Assembly (NCBI GenBank): GCA_030598645.1
Contig: JAUVPN010000101.1
Span: 1-8,633, forward strand
Source of the DNA: Hyphomicrobium sp.
GTDB taxonomy: Bacteria; Pseudomonadota; Alphaproteobacteria; Rhizobiales; Hyphomicrobiaceae
Direction of reading: 5' to 3'
Length of the DNA: 8,633 bases
This document shows, in pieces, positions 1 through 6,132 of this stretch (positions are counted from its first letter, which is position 1; every line of letters begins with the position of its first letter). The notes beneath the pieces were generated by a model. That model did not search any database. It saw only the letters and a list, made by a program, of their open reading frames with translations, and had not been told where the DNA came from. A program made the position numbers and the translations under genes.

Positions 1-137
1 TCGCGAGCTCTGCGCTCCGATGGCTTTTCGAAATAATTTCGAAGCTTCATCTCCCGGAAAATGCCCTCGCGCTGCATCTTCTTCTTGAGCGCCTTGAGCG
101 CCTGATCGACGTTGTTGTCGCGGACGAGTACCTGCAA
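1..137 (-). CDS. rpsU: 30S ribosomal protein S21 (5' part; gene runs off the left edge)
   Basis: Translating the minus strand from a TTG at 137-135 gives [20 protein letters not shown] followed by [20 protein letters not shown] and ERRAR: 45 residues, all typical of alphaproteobacterial S21. S21 is a small basic protein of the 30S subunit, near the 3' end of 16S rRNA, involved in initiation. The missing C-terminal part (usually about 25-30 basic residues) lies left of the window. The start is chosen because [10 protein letters not shown] is the normal family N-terminus, no in-frame ATG lies upstream, and a purine-rich AGAGGAAGG Shine-Dalgarno sits about 7-9 bases before the TTG. A UUG start for a ribosomal protein gene is somewhat uncommon. 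The gene follows purK on the same strand with a 152-base gap holding two terminator-like hairpins, so it is probably transcribed separately. Confidence 0.93.
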   Translation of the reverse strand, partial: MQVLVRDNNVDQALKALKKKMQREGIFREMKLRNYFEKPSERRAR

Positions 138-178
138 GCTATGCCTTCCTCTGATTGATTCGAGCGATTGAACGACAC

Positions 179-208
179 AAAAACACGCCCGGCGGGGGAC
201 CCCGTCGG
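179..208 (-). terminator. Possible second intrinsic terminator between purK and rpsU
   Basis: On the minus strand an 8-bp stem (208-201 with 196-189, one A·C mismatch) closes a 4-base loop and is followed, after 5 bases, by five T (183-179). The stem is GC-rich, but the T-run is short and not immediately adjacent, so it would be a weak terminator. It lies 42 bases before the rpsU start, so it could instead belong to the rpsU leader if transcription begins upstream of it. Confidence 0.35.
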
Positions 209-243
209 CACCGCGTCCGTAATCGAGAGTGGCGGTCCCTACC

Positions 244-269
244 AAAAAGCCGTTGATTTGTCCATCGGC
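244..269 (-). terminator. Candidate intrinsic terminator after purK
   Basis: About 20 bases past the purK stop, the minus strand reads GCCGATG, a 7-base loop, then CAACGGC (269-249): a 7-position stem with one A·A mismatch, immediately followed by TTTTT (248-244). Stem, direct T-run and position just after the last pur gene fit a Rho-independent terminator, although the stem is short and interrupted. Confidence 0.5.
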
Positions 270-289
270 AGGACGATCAAACGACCAGC

Positions 290-1381
290 CTATACATCCG
301 AAGATCGACCCTTTAAGCGCGTGAAATGGCCCATTTTGCGGCCGGGGCGGGCCTCTGCCTTGCCGTAGAGATGCAGGCACACGCCAGGCTCGCCAGCCAA
401 ACGGCGCCAATCGAGTGCTTCCTCCCCGATAAGATTGTTCATCTGGGCATCGGAATGGCGATCGGTCACGCCCAATGGCCAGCCAACAACAGCACGCACG
501 TGGTTTTCGAATTGGCTCACCTGGCAAGCGTCGATCGTCCAGTGGCCGCTGTTGTGAACCCGCGGAGCAATCTCGTTTACAATTAAGGGCTCCGAGTTTT
601 CGCGACCCACATAGAACATTTCCACGGCCAGTAAGCCGACGTGGTCGAGGGCGGCGGCAATCCGTTCGGAAATTTGGCGCGCACGCAATTGATGCGGTGA
701 CGGAAGGTCCGCGGGGACGGAGGATGTTCTAAGTATCCCATTATCGTGGTGGTTTCGGGTAGTGTCATAAAAGCGCGTCTCACCAGCGGCATTTCGCACG
801 ACCAAAACAGAGACCTCGAAAGCAAATCTCACGACGGCCTCTAAAACGGCGGGCTGGCGACCAATCTCGGCGAACGCGGAGGCTAATTCGTCAACGTTTG
901 CAACTCTCACTTGGCCCTTGCCATCATAGCCGAGCTGGCGCGTCTTCAGAATTGCAGGAAAGCCTCCCGCGCTGATGGCTGCATCAAAATCTGTCTCAGA
1001 ATCGATGGGGGCAAAGGGCGCTACCGGAATACCCAATTCGGAAATAAAGTTTTTTTCAATAAGCCGGTCCTGCGATGCCTTAAGCGACTTTGGTCCTGGG
1101 GATACTGGCTTTATGCGTTCTACGGCGGCGGCTGCAGCGAGCGGCACGTTCTCGAACTCGTAGGTGACAACGTCAACATCCACTGCGAATGCCGCGAGCT
1201 TGGCCGCATCGTCGAAGGCACCAATCATGGAGGCTTCCGCTACATCGCAAGCGGGTCCGACGACATCTGTGTACACGCGACATTTGAAGCCAAGGCGTGC
1301 TGCCGCGAGGATCAGCATGCGTCCGAGCTGGCCACCGCCTAAAATCCCAATAGTCGATCCTGGCGGGAGCGGCTGCATCAT
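290..1381 (-). CDS. purK: N5-carboxyaminoimidazole ribonucleotide synthase (PurK)
   Basis: This 363-residue ATP-grasp enzyme joins bicarbonate to 5-aminoimidazole ribonucleotide using ATP, giving N5-CAIR for PurE in de novo purine synthesis in the cytoplasm. The N-terminus has the glycine-rich loop [13 protein letters not shown] (11-23). The ATP-grasp core shows [14 protein letters not shown] (144-157), the F-x-x-E-V-S-V segment (186-192), and the C-terminal signature [18 protein letters not shown] (269-286) with [16 protein letters not shown] (289-304); MGHFTRL lies near the end. Length is normal for the family. The region around [12 protein letters not shown] (206-217) is more divergent than the usual ENVHRDGIL type, but nothing essential looks lost. 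Translation starts at the first of two tandem ATGs (MMQP), the one overlapping the purE stop as ATGA, so the two genes are very likely translationally coupled. Confidence 0.96.
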   Translation of the reverse strand: MMQPLPPGSTIGILGGGQLGRMLILAAARLGFKCRVYTDVVGPACDVAEASMIGAFDDAAKLAAFAVDVDVVTYEFENVPLAAAAAVERIKPVSPGPKSLKASQDRLIEKNFISELGIPVAPFAPIDSETDFDAAISAGGFPAILKTRQLGYDGKGQVRVANVDELASAFAEIGRQPAVLEAVVRFAFEVSVLVVRNAAGETRFYDTTRNHHDNGILRTSSVPADLPSPHQLRARQISERIAAALDHVGLLAVEMFYVGRENSEPLIVNEIAPRVHNSGHWTIDACQVSQFENHVRAVVGWPLGVTDRHSDAQMNNLIGEEALDWRRLAGEPGVCLHLYGKAEARPGRKMGHFTRLKGRSSDV

Positions 1382-1884
1382 TTAGCGCCTTCCGCCTCCT
1401 TGGGCGCATCAGGCACGCTTGCGGTCTGCGCCGTGCGGTAGGCGTCGACGCGCTCTGAGAGTTGAGGGTCATTGAGCGCGAGGATCTGCGCTGCCAGAAG
1501 GCCCGCGTTTGTAGCACCCATTTCGCCAATAGCCAGCGTTCCCACGGGTATGCCCGCCGGCATCTGCACGATGGAATATAGACTGTCCTGCCCGCCAAGC
1601 GCCTTGGTCTGGACAGGGACGCCGAGCACGGGGAGCGGCGTCATTGAGGCTGTCATGCCGGGCAGGTGTGCAGCCCCGCCAGCGCCGGCAATAATTACCT
1701 GAAGTCCACGCTCTTTCGCCGACGCTGCGTATTTGATGAGACGCGCGGGCGTGCGATGTGCGGAAACGACACGAGCCTCATAGGGAACCTCGAGTTTGTC
1801 GAGTATTGAGGCTGCGTTCTTGAGGGTTGGCCAGTCGGACTGGCTCCCCATAATAATGCCGACGACGGCGGTCCCGTTGCTCAT
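1378..1884 (-). CDS. purE: N5-CAIR mutase (PurE, class I)
   Basis: This 168-residue protein converts N5-CAIR to CAIR, the step after PurK. The family signature is clear: [12 protein letters not shown] (9-20) with the phosphate/substrate-binding Ser-Asp, SAHRTP (41-46) containing the catalytic-type His43, and [12 protein letters not shown] (66-77). The presence of a partner PurK and the mutase motifs support class I rather than the AIR-carboxylating class II. The last 15 or so residues ([13 protein letters not shown]) form a polar tail beyond the conserved fold. Its TGA overlaps the purK ATG. The ATG at 1884 gives a normal N-terminus; no strong Shine-Dalgarno is visible before it. The pair probably forms a purEK operon starting in the 1885-2091 spacer. 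Confidence 0.96.
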   Translation of the reverse strand: MSNGTAVVGIIMGSQSDWPTLKNAASILDKLEVPYEARVVSAHRTPARLIKYAASAKERGLQVIIAGAGGAAHLPGMTASMTPLPVLGVPVQTKALGGQDSLYSIVQMPAGIPVGTLAIGEMGATNAGLLAAQILALNDPQLSERVDAYRTAQTASVPDAPKEAEGAK

Positions 1885-1919
1885 GGTTGCGTAACGTCCG
1901 GCCTACAAGAAAGCGCGGG

Positions 1920-1946
1920 ATTACAGCAGCGGGCCGCCCTTTACAA
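1920..1946 (-). promoter_or_regulatory. Weak promoter candidate for purEK
   Basis: On the minus strand TTGTAA (1946-1941) is followed by TGTAAT (1925-1920), resembling -35 and -10 boxes, but the spacer is only 15 bases, shorter than the usual 16-18. The -35 box lies inside a small inverted repeat, CCCTT-3-AAGGG (1937-1949), that could serve as an operator. I saw no better pair in the 207-base purE upstream spacer. Confidence 0.2.
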
Positions 1947-1964
1947 GGGGCTTGAATGTCTGCG

Positions 1965-1992
1965 TCGGGGGACTTTCCTATGTTCGGGGACT
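1965..1992. repeat. Short direct repeat upstream of purE
   Basis: On the + strand TCGGGGGACT (1965-1974) and TCGGGGACT (1984-1992) form a near-identical direct repeat whose right ends are 18 bases apart. A short inverted repeat, AATTC-AAA-GAATT (1993-2005), abuts it. They lie 80-120 bases upstream of the purE start, where a regulator could bind, but no known site is recognised. Confidence 0.35.
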
Positions 1993-2054
1993 AATTCAAA
2001 GAATTCAATCGGTCGCCAGTCAGACGACTTTGTCATCTAGCAGCAGCACTCATG

Positions 2055-2074
2055 TCTGGCGGGGCGCCGCCAGA
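2055..2074 (-). terminator. Perfect GC-rich hairpin just after the first DUF465 gene
   Basis: TCTGGCGG and CCGCCAGA form a perfect 8-bp stem with a 4-base loop. It lies 17 bases past the stop of the minus-strand DUF465 gene, the right place for a 3'-end hairpin. No T-run follows on the minus strand (the next bases are CATGAGTG), so it is not a classic Rho-independent terminator. It may protect the mRNA end, act as an inefficient terminator, or be a protein-binding site in the purE upstream region. Confidence 0.4.
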
Positions 2075-2091
2075 AGATTGCGGTTTTTCCG

Positions 2092-2298
2092 TTAGGCAAT
2101 GATGTCGGGTAGCAATTGGTCCTCAATAACGGCGATGCGATCTTTGATCGCGAGTTTCCTTTTTTTAAGCCGCTTTATGAGGAGTTGTTCGGCCGCTCCC
2201 GAGGCCTCGAGCGTTACGATCTCCTCGTCGAGATCGCGGTGCTCTCCCCTAAGCTTCACGAGTTCCTCGCGGAGCTCTCTATCATCAACGCGCTGCAT
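2092..2298 (-). CDS. DUF465 (YdcH-like) small coiled-coil protein
   Basis: The 68-residue product belongs to the DUF465/YdcH type of short, highly charged proteins. It is almost entirely heptad-like helix with a central break (around residues 31-37). The HRDLDEEI segment (20-27), the basic core RLKKRKLAIKDRI (43-55) and the terminal LLPDIIA match the family pattern of two helices forming a coiled coil. There is no signal peptide or membrane segment. The biochemical role is unknown. The ATG at 2298 is used because an in-frame stop lies 30 bases upstream; no good Shine-Dalgarno is seen. It lies upstream of purE in the same direction, but the 207-base gap with a hairpin makes a shared transcript uncertain. 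It is divergent from a second DUF465 gene at 2568. Confidence 0.85.
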   Translation of the reverse strand: MQRVDDRELREELVKLRGEHRDLDEEIVTLEASGAAEQLLIKRLKKRKLAIKDRIAVIEDQLLPDIIA

Positions 2299-2567
2299 TT
2301 TGCCGGCTCGGCCAAGACCTGCTCGTCATAGACACGCGCCCAAACCTTCGTTGTGTTCGGTCCTATAACGAGCCACAGTCTGACCTTAACACACAAATTC
2401 TATGTCAAAACTGAAGCTTAGGCTCAAAGCACAGCGTACACGAATATTTCACTATGTATCAAACTGCGCCTTGTCTTCGTGTTTACAAGCGGCTGTGAGC
2501 GTTGGACAAACGCGCCACAATCTGTCACCCTAAGTTTGTTTCTTCAACAATCTCATGGAGGTCCATG
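2299..2567. other. Divergent intergenic spacer between two DUF465 genes
   Basis: This 269-base spacer should hold the promoters of both DUF465 genes. It is more AT-rich than its surroundings, especially about 2381-2470. A perfect TTGACA is present on the minus strand (2408-2403), but no good -10 follows at 16-18 bases, so I do not call it a promoter. On the + strand TTGTCT (2471-2476) has only a poor -10 partner. No coding potential is apparent on either strand. Confidence 0.5.
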
Positions 2568-2747
2568 ATGGCGCTTGCAGCTCACCTCGCAGAGCTAGCG
2601 GAGAAGCATCGGCATCTCAAACGTAGGATCGAAGAAGAGGTCGCCCGGCCGGGATCGGACGATCTGGAGATCCACCGTCTTAAGGTAGAAAAACTGAAGA
2701 TTAAGGATGAAATCGCGCGCCTCCAACATGGTGAGACGCGGCACTAA
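2568..2747 (+). CDS. Second DUF465 (YdcH-like) small coiled-coil protein
   Basis: The 59-residue product is a DUF465-type two-helix protein: LAELAEKHRHLKRRIEEEVA forms the first helix (residues 8-27), a PGSDD turn follows (28-32), and then LEIHRLKVEKLKIKDEIARL (33-52). It shares the RLKxxxxLxIKDxI core with the DUF465 protein encoded at 2092-2298, so the two are diverged paralogues, this one lacking the LLPDIIA tail. The function is unknown. Two tandem ATGs (2565 and 2568) are possible. GGAGG at 2557-2561 is 3 bases from the first and 6 from the second, so 2568 is preferred. The open frame extends upstream to 2502, but that part looks noncoding. The gene is probably monocistronic, ending at the strong terminator 54 bases downstream. 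Confidence 0.85.
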   Translation: MALAAHLAELAEKHRHLKRRIEEEVARPGSDDLEIHRLKVEKLKIKDEIARLQHGETRH

Positions 2748-2800
2748 GCTTTCCAAGCAAGCGGTTCCCGCTTACGAAAATTGGCACGAAGCCTTTTAGT

Positions 2801-2834
2801 CCGGCCCACTCGATCCGGGAGGGCCGGTTTTTTT
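2801..2834 (+). terminator. Strong Rho-independent terminator after the second DUF465 gene
   Basis: CCGGCCC (2801-2807) and GGGCCGG (2821-2827) form a perfect 7-bp all-GC stem with a 13-base loop, immediately followed by seven T (2828-2834). This is a textbook intrinsic terminator for + strand transcription. On the minus strand the stem has no T-run after it, so it should not end the convergent acyl-CoA synthetase transcript by the same mechanism. Confidence 0.9.
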
Positions 2835-2886
2835 GCAAAATCGCGCAGCCAAATCCAATTCCGGGCGACGCTCACGAGCCTGATCG

Positions 2887-4515
2887 TTAGGCGTCTTTTG
2901 CCATCTCGCGCAGCTTGAATTTTTGAATCTTGCCCGTCGAAGTCTTTGGCACCTCGGCGAAGACAACGTGGCGCGGGCACTTGTAGTGTGCGAGCCTCCG
3001 CCGGCACCAGGCGACGAGCTCGTCGGCTGTTGCAGCAGATCCGGGTCGCAGCTCAACGAAGGCGCAGGGCGTTTCTCCCCACTTCTCGTCTGGTTTGGCG
3101 ACGACCGCACAGTAGGCGACAGTGGGGTGCTCGTAGAGCACGTCCTCCACCTCGATCGAAGAGATATTCTCACCACCTGAGATAATGATGTCCTTGGTGC
3201 GGTCCTTAAGTTGGATGTAGCCGTCGGGATACAGCACACCAAGGTCGCCGGAGTGGAACCAGCCGCCTGCGAAAGCCTCTTCCGTAGCACGCGGATTTTT
3301 AAGGTAACCCTTCATGACAATGTTGCCACGGAACATCACCTCCCCCAGGGTCTCGCCGTCGGCCGGTACGCGCGTCAGGGTTGCGGGGTCCATCACGCTT
3401 AAATCTTCAAGCGCGACGTAGCGCACACCCTGGCGCGATCTTTTGCGCGCACGAGCATCGTCGTCGATCTGATCCCACTCCGTATTCCACTCGTTTACCG
3501 TGGCCGGACCATACGTCTCGGTTAGCCCGTAGAGGTGGGTCAGATCGAAGCCTGCCGCTGTCATGGCGTCGAGGACGGACTGGGGTGGCGGGGCTGCGGC
3601 GTGGTTAACGCACACGCGGTGCGTGACGACCCGCTTCTCATCATCCTTGGCGTTGAGTAAGGTTGACATGACGATTGGCGCGCCGGACAGATGCGTAACG
3701 CGGTGATCAACGATTGCATCGTACATGGCTTTTGCACGCACCCATCTGAGGCATACGTGCGTTCCCACGACCACCGAGAGCGACCAGGGAAAGCACCAGC
3801 CGTTGCAGTGAAACATCGGCAGCGTCCACAGATAGATCGGATGCAGGCCCATACCGGTCTCAATCGTATTAGCGTAGCACATGAGGGCTGCGCCACGATG
3901 GTGATAGACGACTCCCTTGGGGTTGCCGGTCGTGCCCGAAGTGTAGTTGAGGGAGAGCGCATCCCATTCGTCTAAGGGCATGCGCCAGGAAAACTCGGGG
4001 TCGCCCTTGGCGATGAATTCTTCGTAGTCGTCGCTAGCAAGACGCTCCCCACTTTGGGGAAACTCTTTGTCGTCATAGTCGATAACGATCGGTTTGACGT
4101 TTGCCAGTGCTAGGGCCTTTTTCATCGGCGCTGAAAACTCGCGGTCCACGATCAGCAGCTTGGTGTCTGCGTGGTCAAGCTGGAAGGCGATGACATGTGG
4201 ATCCAGGCGAGTGTTGATCGAATGCAAAACAGCCCCAGCCATGGGTACGCCGTAGTGCGCATCGAGCATTGGTGGCGTATTGGCGAGCATGGCGGAGACC
4301 GTATCGCCAGGCCCAATGGAGCGGCTGTCCAGGACCGAAGCAAGTCGGCGGCAGCGATCGTAGAACTCCGCGTAACTGATACGCGTTTTGCCGTGGATGA
4401 CAGCAATATGACGGGGATAAATCCCGGCGGCGCGCTGCAGGAATTGCACCGGAGTAAGCGGCTGATAGTTGGCAGGGGTCTTGCCGAGGTTTTGGTCATA
4501 CGGACTTGAGGACAT
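2887..4515 (-). CDS. AMP-forming acyl-CoA synthetase (medium/long-chain type)
   Basis: This 542-residue protein is a full-length member of the ANL adenylating family (acyl/aryl-CoA ligases). It activates a carboxylic acid with ATP to the acyl-AMP and transfers it to CoA. Motifs in order: phosphate-binding loop YTSGTTGNPKG (191-201); LPMFHCNGW (232-240); YGLTETYGP (329-337); HSGDLG (421-426); the hinge region DRTKDIIISGGENIS (438-452); and the C-terminal PKTSTGKIQKFKLR (523-536), whose Lys529 is the expected adenylation lysine. There is no signal or transmembrane segment, so it is cytoplasmic or peripheral. Overall it resembles the proteobacterial group of about 540-550 residues that includes methylmercaptopropionate-CoA ligases (DmdB) and medium-chain fatty acyl-CoA ligases; the substrate cannot be decided here. 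It stands alone on its strand with no clear terminator, and no strong Shine-Dalgarno precedes the ATG at 4515. Confidence 0.93.
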   Translation of the reverse strand: MSSSPYDQNLGKTPANYQPLTPVQFLQRAAGIYPRHIAVIHGKTRISYAEFYDRCRRLASVLDSRSIGPGDTVSAMLANTPPMLDAHYGVPMAGAVLHSINTRLDPHVIAFQLDHADTKLLIVDREFSAPMKKALALANVKPIVIDYDDKEFPQSGERLASDDYEEFIAKGDPEFSWRMPLDEWDALSLNYTSGTTGNPKGVVYHHRGAALMCYANTIETGMGLHPIYLWTLPMFHCNGWCFPWSLSVVVGTHVCLRWVRAKAMYDAIVDHRVTHLSGAPIVMSTLLNAKDDEKRVVTHRVCVNHAAAPPPQSVLDAMTAAGFDLTHLYGLTETYGPATVNEWNTEWDQIDDDARARKRSRQGVRYVALEDLSVMDPATLTRVPADGETLGEVMFRGNIVMKGYLKNPRATEEAFAGGWFHSGDLGVLYPDGYIQLKDRTKDIIISGGENISSIEVEDVLYEHPTVAYCAVVAKPDEKWGETPCAFVELRPGSAATADELVAWCRRRLAHYKCPRHVVFAEVPKTSTGKIQKFKLREMAKDA

Positions 4516-4551
4516 TGCTAGATCTGCACTTTATGAGACTGGGTGCATCAA

Positions 4552-4565
4552 GACTTCTTGAAGTC
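4552..4565. promoter_or_regulatory. 6-2-6 inverted repeat upstream of the acyl-CoA synthetase (operator candidate)
   Basis: GACTTC-TT-GAAGTC is a perfect inverted repeat centred about 43 bases upstream of the synthetase ATG. Its size and compact symmetry suit a dimeric repressor such as a TetR or MarR family protein, which often control acyl-CoA synthetase genes. With a 2-base centre it would be a poor RNA hairpin, which also favours a DNA site. No regulator gene is in the window. Confidence 0.4.
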
Positions 4566-4571
4566 CTGGAA

Positions 4572-4600
4572 AGGCTAGCGAAAGCGCCGTTGGTCAGCAA
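4572..4600 (-). promoter_or_regulatory. Weak promoter candidate for the acyl-CoA synthetase gene
   Basis: On the minus strand TTGCTG (4600-4595) and TAGCCT (4577-4572) are separated by 17 bases. The -10 match is modest. If used, transcription would start near 4565, exactly at the edge of the inverted repeat at 4552-4565, which would suit a repressor site. A better -10 box, CTATAA (4628-4623), also lies upstream but lacks a recognisable -35. Confidence 0.25.
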
Positions 4601-4676
4601 CGCCCATAATGCCTACTGGACTTTATAGCATTCGCATCGTGACTGCCCAGTGAGGTTCGAGCTGGCGGACCAGAGT

Positions 4677-5462
4677 TTATTCTTTGCTGCCCTCTTCCTC
4701 GGTAGACTTGTCCTCGTCGGACTTTTCTTTGTCTCCTGACATCTCCTGCAGCTTCGCAAAGACGCGGGCCTGCTCCTCTTCAGGGGTTTCCTCCCGCGCC
4801 ACATCGACTTCAGGCTCCATTATCACCGCCCTGGTTTCCTCCGCAGATGTGGCGAGCGCTGTGGTTGACTCGGTTGGCAGCAGCGTGCCGCCCTCCTGCA
4901 TACCCTTCTGCGCTTCCTTGTTCTCCCGCTCTAAGCGTCGTGCCGCCTTCTGCACTTCGTTGTCCAGGTCGATCTGCGAGCACAAACCGAGCGTTACCGG
5001 ATCTTGGGGCGTAAGATTCGGGGCGTTCCAATGAGTGCGGTCGCGGATCTGACCGATTGTGGGCTTCGTGGTGCCTACCAGGCGCATGATCTGGCTGTCC
5101 TTAAGCTCGGGATGATTGCGCAATATCCAGAGCACTGCATTAGGGCGATCATGGCGGCGTGAGACGGGAGTGTAGCGTGGGCCCTTTTTCGTCGGCATAG
5201 GTGGTACGACGACCTTGGACTCGGCGAGGTGGAGCTCGTGGGTGGGATCACGCTCGGCAGCCTCAATCTCTTCGCGCGTGAGCTGCCCAGACGTGACCGG
5301 ATCGAGGCCCTTAATGCCTTGGGCGACATCACCATCGGCGATGCCCTTGACCTCGAGCCCGTGCAGCCCGCAAAACGCTGCGATCTGATCAAACGTCAGC
5401 GATGTATTCTCGACCAGCCACACGGCCGTGGCCTTAGGCATTAGGGGTTTGCGGTCGCTCAT
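4677..5462 (-). CDS. trcR: TrcR-like (DUF1013) transcriptional regulator
   Basis: The 261-residue product matches the DUF1013 family found in alphaproteobacteria and annotated as cell cycle regulator TrcR. The N-terminal domain (about 9-82) contains KATAVWLVENTSLTFDQIAA (10-29), CGLHGLEVKGIADG (31-44) and GIKGLDPVTSGQLTREEIE (49-67). A second conserved block (about 103-150) has NAVLWILRNHPELKDSQIMR (108-127) and LVGTTKPTIGQIRDRTHW (128-145), which reads as a helix-turn-helix-like unit. Residues 165-190 are a charged helix, and the tail from about 218 is strongly acidic (Glu/Asp-rich with Lys and Ser), probably disordered. The ATG at 5462 has a good GGAGGT Shine-Dalgarno about 10 bases upstream. 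It is divergent from the MaoC gene. The family assignment is confident; the regulon and the cell-cycle role are carried over from the family name. Confidence 0.88.
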   Translation of the reverse strand: MSDRKPLMPKATAVWLVENTSLTFDQIAAFCGLHGLEVKGIADGDVAQGIKGLDPVTSGQLTREEIEAAERDPTHELHLAESKVVVPPMPTKKGPRYTPVSRRHDRPNAVLWILRNHPELKDSQIMRLVGTTKPTIGQIRDRTHWNAPNLTPQDPVTLGLCSQIDLDNEVQKAARRLERENKEAQKGMQEGGTLLPTESTTALATSAEETRAVIMEPEVDVAREETPEEEQARVFAKLQEMSGDKEKSDEDKSTEEEGSKE

Positions 5463-5536
5463 TACAGCTTTACCTCCGGCATCCTACGGTGCGTCCGCAG
5501 GGGCCAAACGTTTCGGGGCAACTGGGGAATGGAGCC

Positions 5537-5565
5537 TTATAGCTTGCCGCCGCGCGTCGGCGCAA
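5537..5565 (-). promoter_or_regulatory. Sigma-70-type promoter candidate for trcR
   Basis: On the minus strand TTGCGC (5565-5560) and CTATAA (5542-5537) are separated by exactly 17 bases, close to the alphaproteobacterial housekeeping pattern with a C-initial -10 box. It would give a leader of roughly 70 bases before the trcR ATG. The spacer is very GC-rich and contains a GCCG...CGGC inverted repeat. I could not find an equally good promoter for the divergent MaoC gene. Confidence 0.4.
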
Positions 5566-5669
5566 CCACGGATCGGGCTAAAGCGCTGCGCGTTATTGCC
5601 CACCGCGGCTAGCGCAGATAGTGTCTCGCCGCGCGAGTTGTGCAGATACGAAAAGGAGCAGCGTTGGCA

Positions 5670-6101
5670 ATGACAGCGGCAAAGGGCGTTTTCTTGGAAG
5701 ACCTTAGCTTGGGGCAGGAGGCAAGCCTATCCAACCCCGTGAGCGAGGCCGATATCGTTGCATTTGCCGACGTCTCTGGCGATCGGAATCCGGTTCATCT
5801 GGACGCCGACTATGCTGCGACCACCATGTTCAAGGAACGCATTGCCCACGGCATGCTATCGGCGGCCTACATCTCGCCGGTGTTCGGCATGAAGTTGCCA
5901 GGACCTGGCGCGATCTACATTTCGCAAACCCTCAAATTCAAGGCACCGGTCAAAATTGGAGATACGGTCGTCACAACCGTGAGAGTGGCTGAACTGGTTC
6001 CTGAAAAGCGGCGTGTGCGCTTTGAGTGTGTCTGCACGGTCAACGACAAGCCCGTTGTCGAGGGCGAGGCAGTGCTGATGGTACCGACGCGTCCGGCCTA
6101 A
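5670..6101 (+). CDS. MaoC-family (R)-specific enoyl-CoA hydratase
   Basis: The 143-residue protein has a single hotdog fold of the MaoC/PhaJ type, which hydrates trans-2-enoyl-CoA to (R)-3-hydroxyacyl-CoA. The hydratase-2 signature is complete: FADVSGDRNPVH (32-43) with Asp38 and His43 spaced as the catalytic pair of PhaJ, then LDADYAATTMFKERIAHGML (44-63). The region LKFKAPVKIGDTV (88-100) is also typical. Length matches the short single-domain members rather than the two-domain ones. The ATG at 5670 is chosen, with AGGAG 11 bases upstream; a TTG at 5664 is closer to that site (5 bases) and would add two residues. It begins a + strand series with ribF 31 bases downstream. It could act in polyhydroxyalkanoate supply or fatty-acid degradation; the context does not decide. 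Confidence 0.92.
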   Translation: MTAAKGVFLEDLSLGQEASLSNPVSEADIVAFADVSGDRNPVHLDADYAATTMFKERIAHGMLSAAYISPVFGMKLPGPGAIYISQTLKFKAPVKIGDTVVTTVRVAELVPEKRRVRFECVCTVNDKPVVEGEAVLMVPTRPA

Positions 6102-6132
6102 GCGCGTTTGTAGCGCAGGAGCGCTTGCCACG

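Noticed and set aside
157..161. GATTC (GANTC, CcrM-type methylation site) upstream of rpsU
   Set aside because: A single GANTC site is expected by chance at this frequency, and none clusters in the trcR, DUF465 or purE upstream spacers, so no cell-cycle methylation control can be claimed.
168..368. Short + strand open frame between rpsU and purK
   Set aside because: It starts from a TTG without a ribosome site, crosses two hairpins and enters purK antisense.
911..1342. Open frame of 143 codons on the + strand inside purK
   Set aside because: It is fully antisense to the well-conserved purK and has no ribosome site or recognisable family; it is a by-product of the purK codon pattern.
2403..2408. 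Perfect TTGACA on the minus strand in the DUF465 spacer
   Set aside because: No acceptable -10 box lies 16-18 bases downstream, so it is not called as a promoter.
2502..2567. Upstream extension of the second DUF465 gene to a TTG at 2502
   Set aside because: The extra residues do not fit the family, while a strong GGAGG directly precedes the ATG pair at 2565/2568.
2796..3290. Minus-strand open frame of 164 codons overlapping the 3' end of the acyl-CoA synthetase gene
   Set aside because: It lies out of frame in the conserved synthetase C-terminal domain and runs through the terminator; its Ser/Arg/Thr-rich product is typical of a shadow frame.
3561..3962. Minus-strand open frame of 133 codons inside the acyl-CoA synthetase gene
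   Set aside because: It overlaps out of frame the region of conserved synthetase motifs and shows no family features.
5625..5637. Small hairpin CTCGC-CGC-GCGAG upstream of the MaoC gene
   Set aside because: A 5-bp stem with a 3-base loop in GC-rich DNA is easily expected by chance, and nothing ties it to a function.
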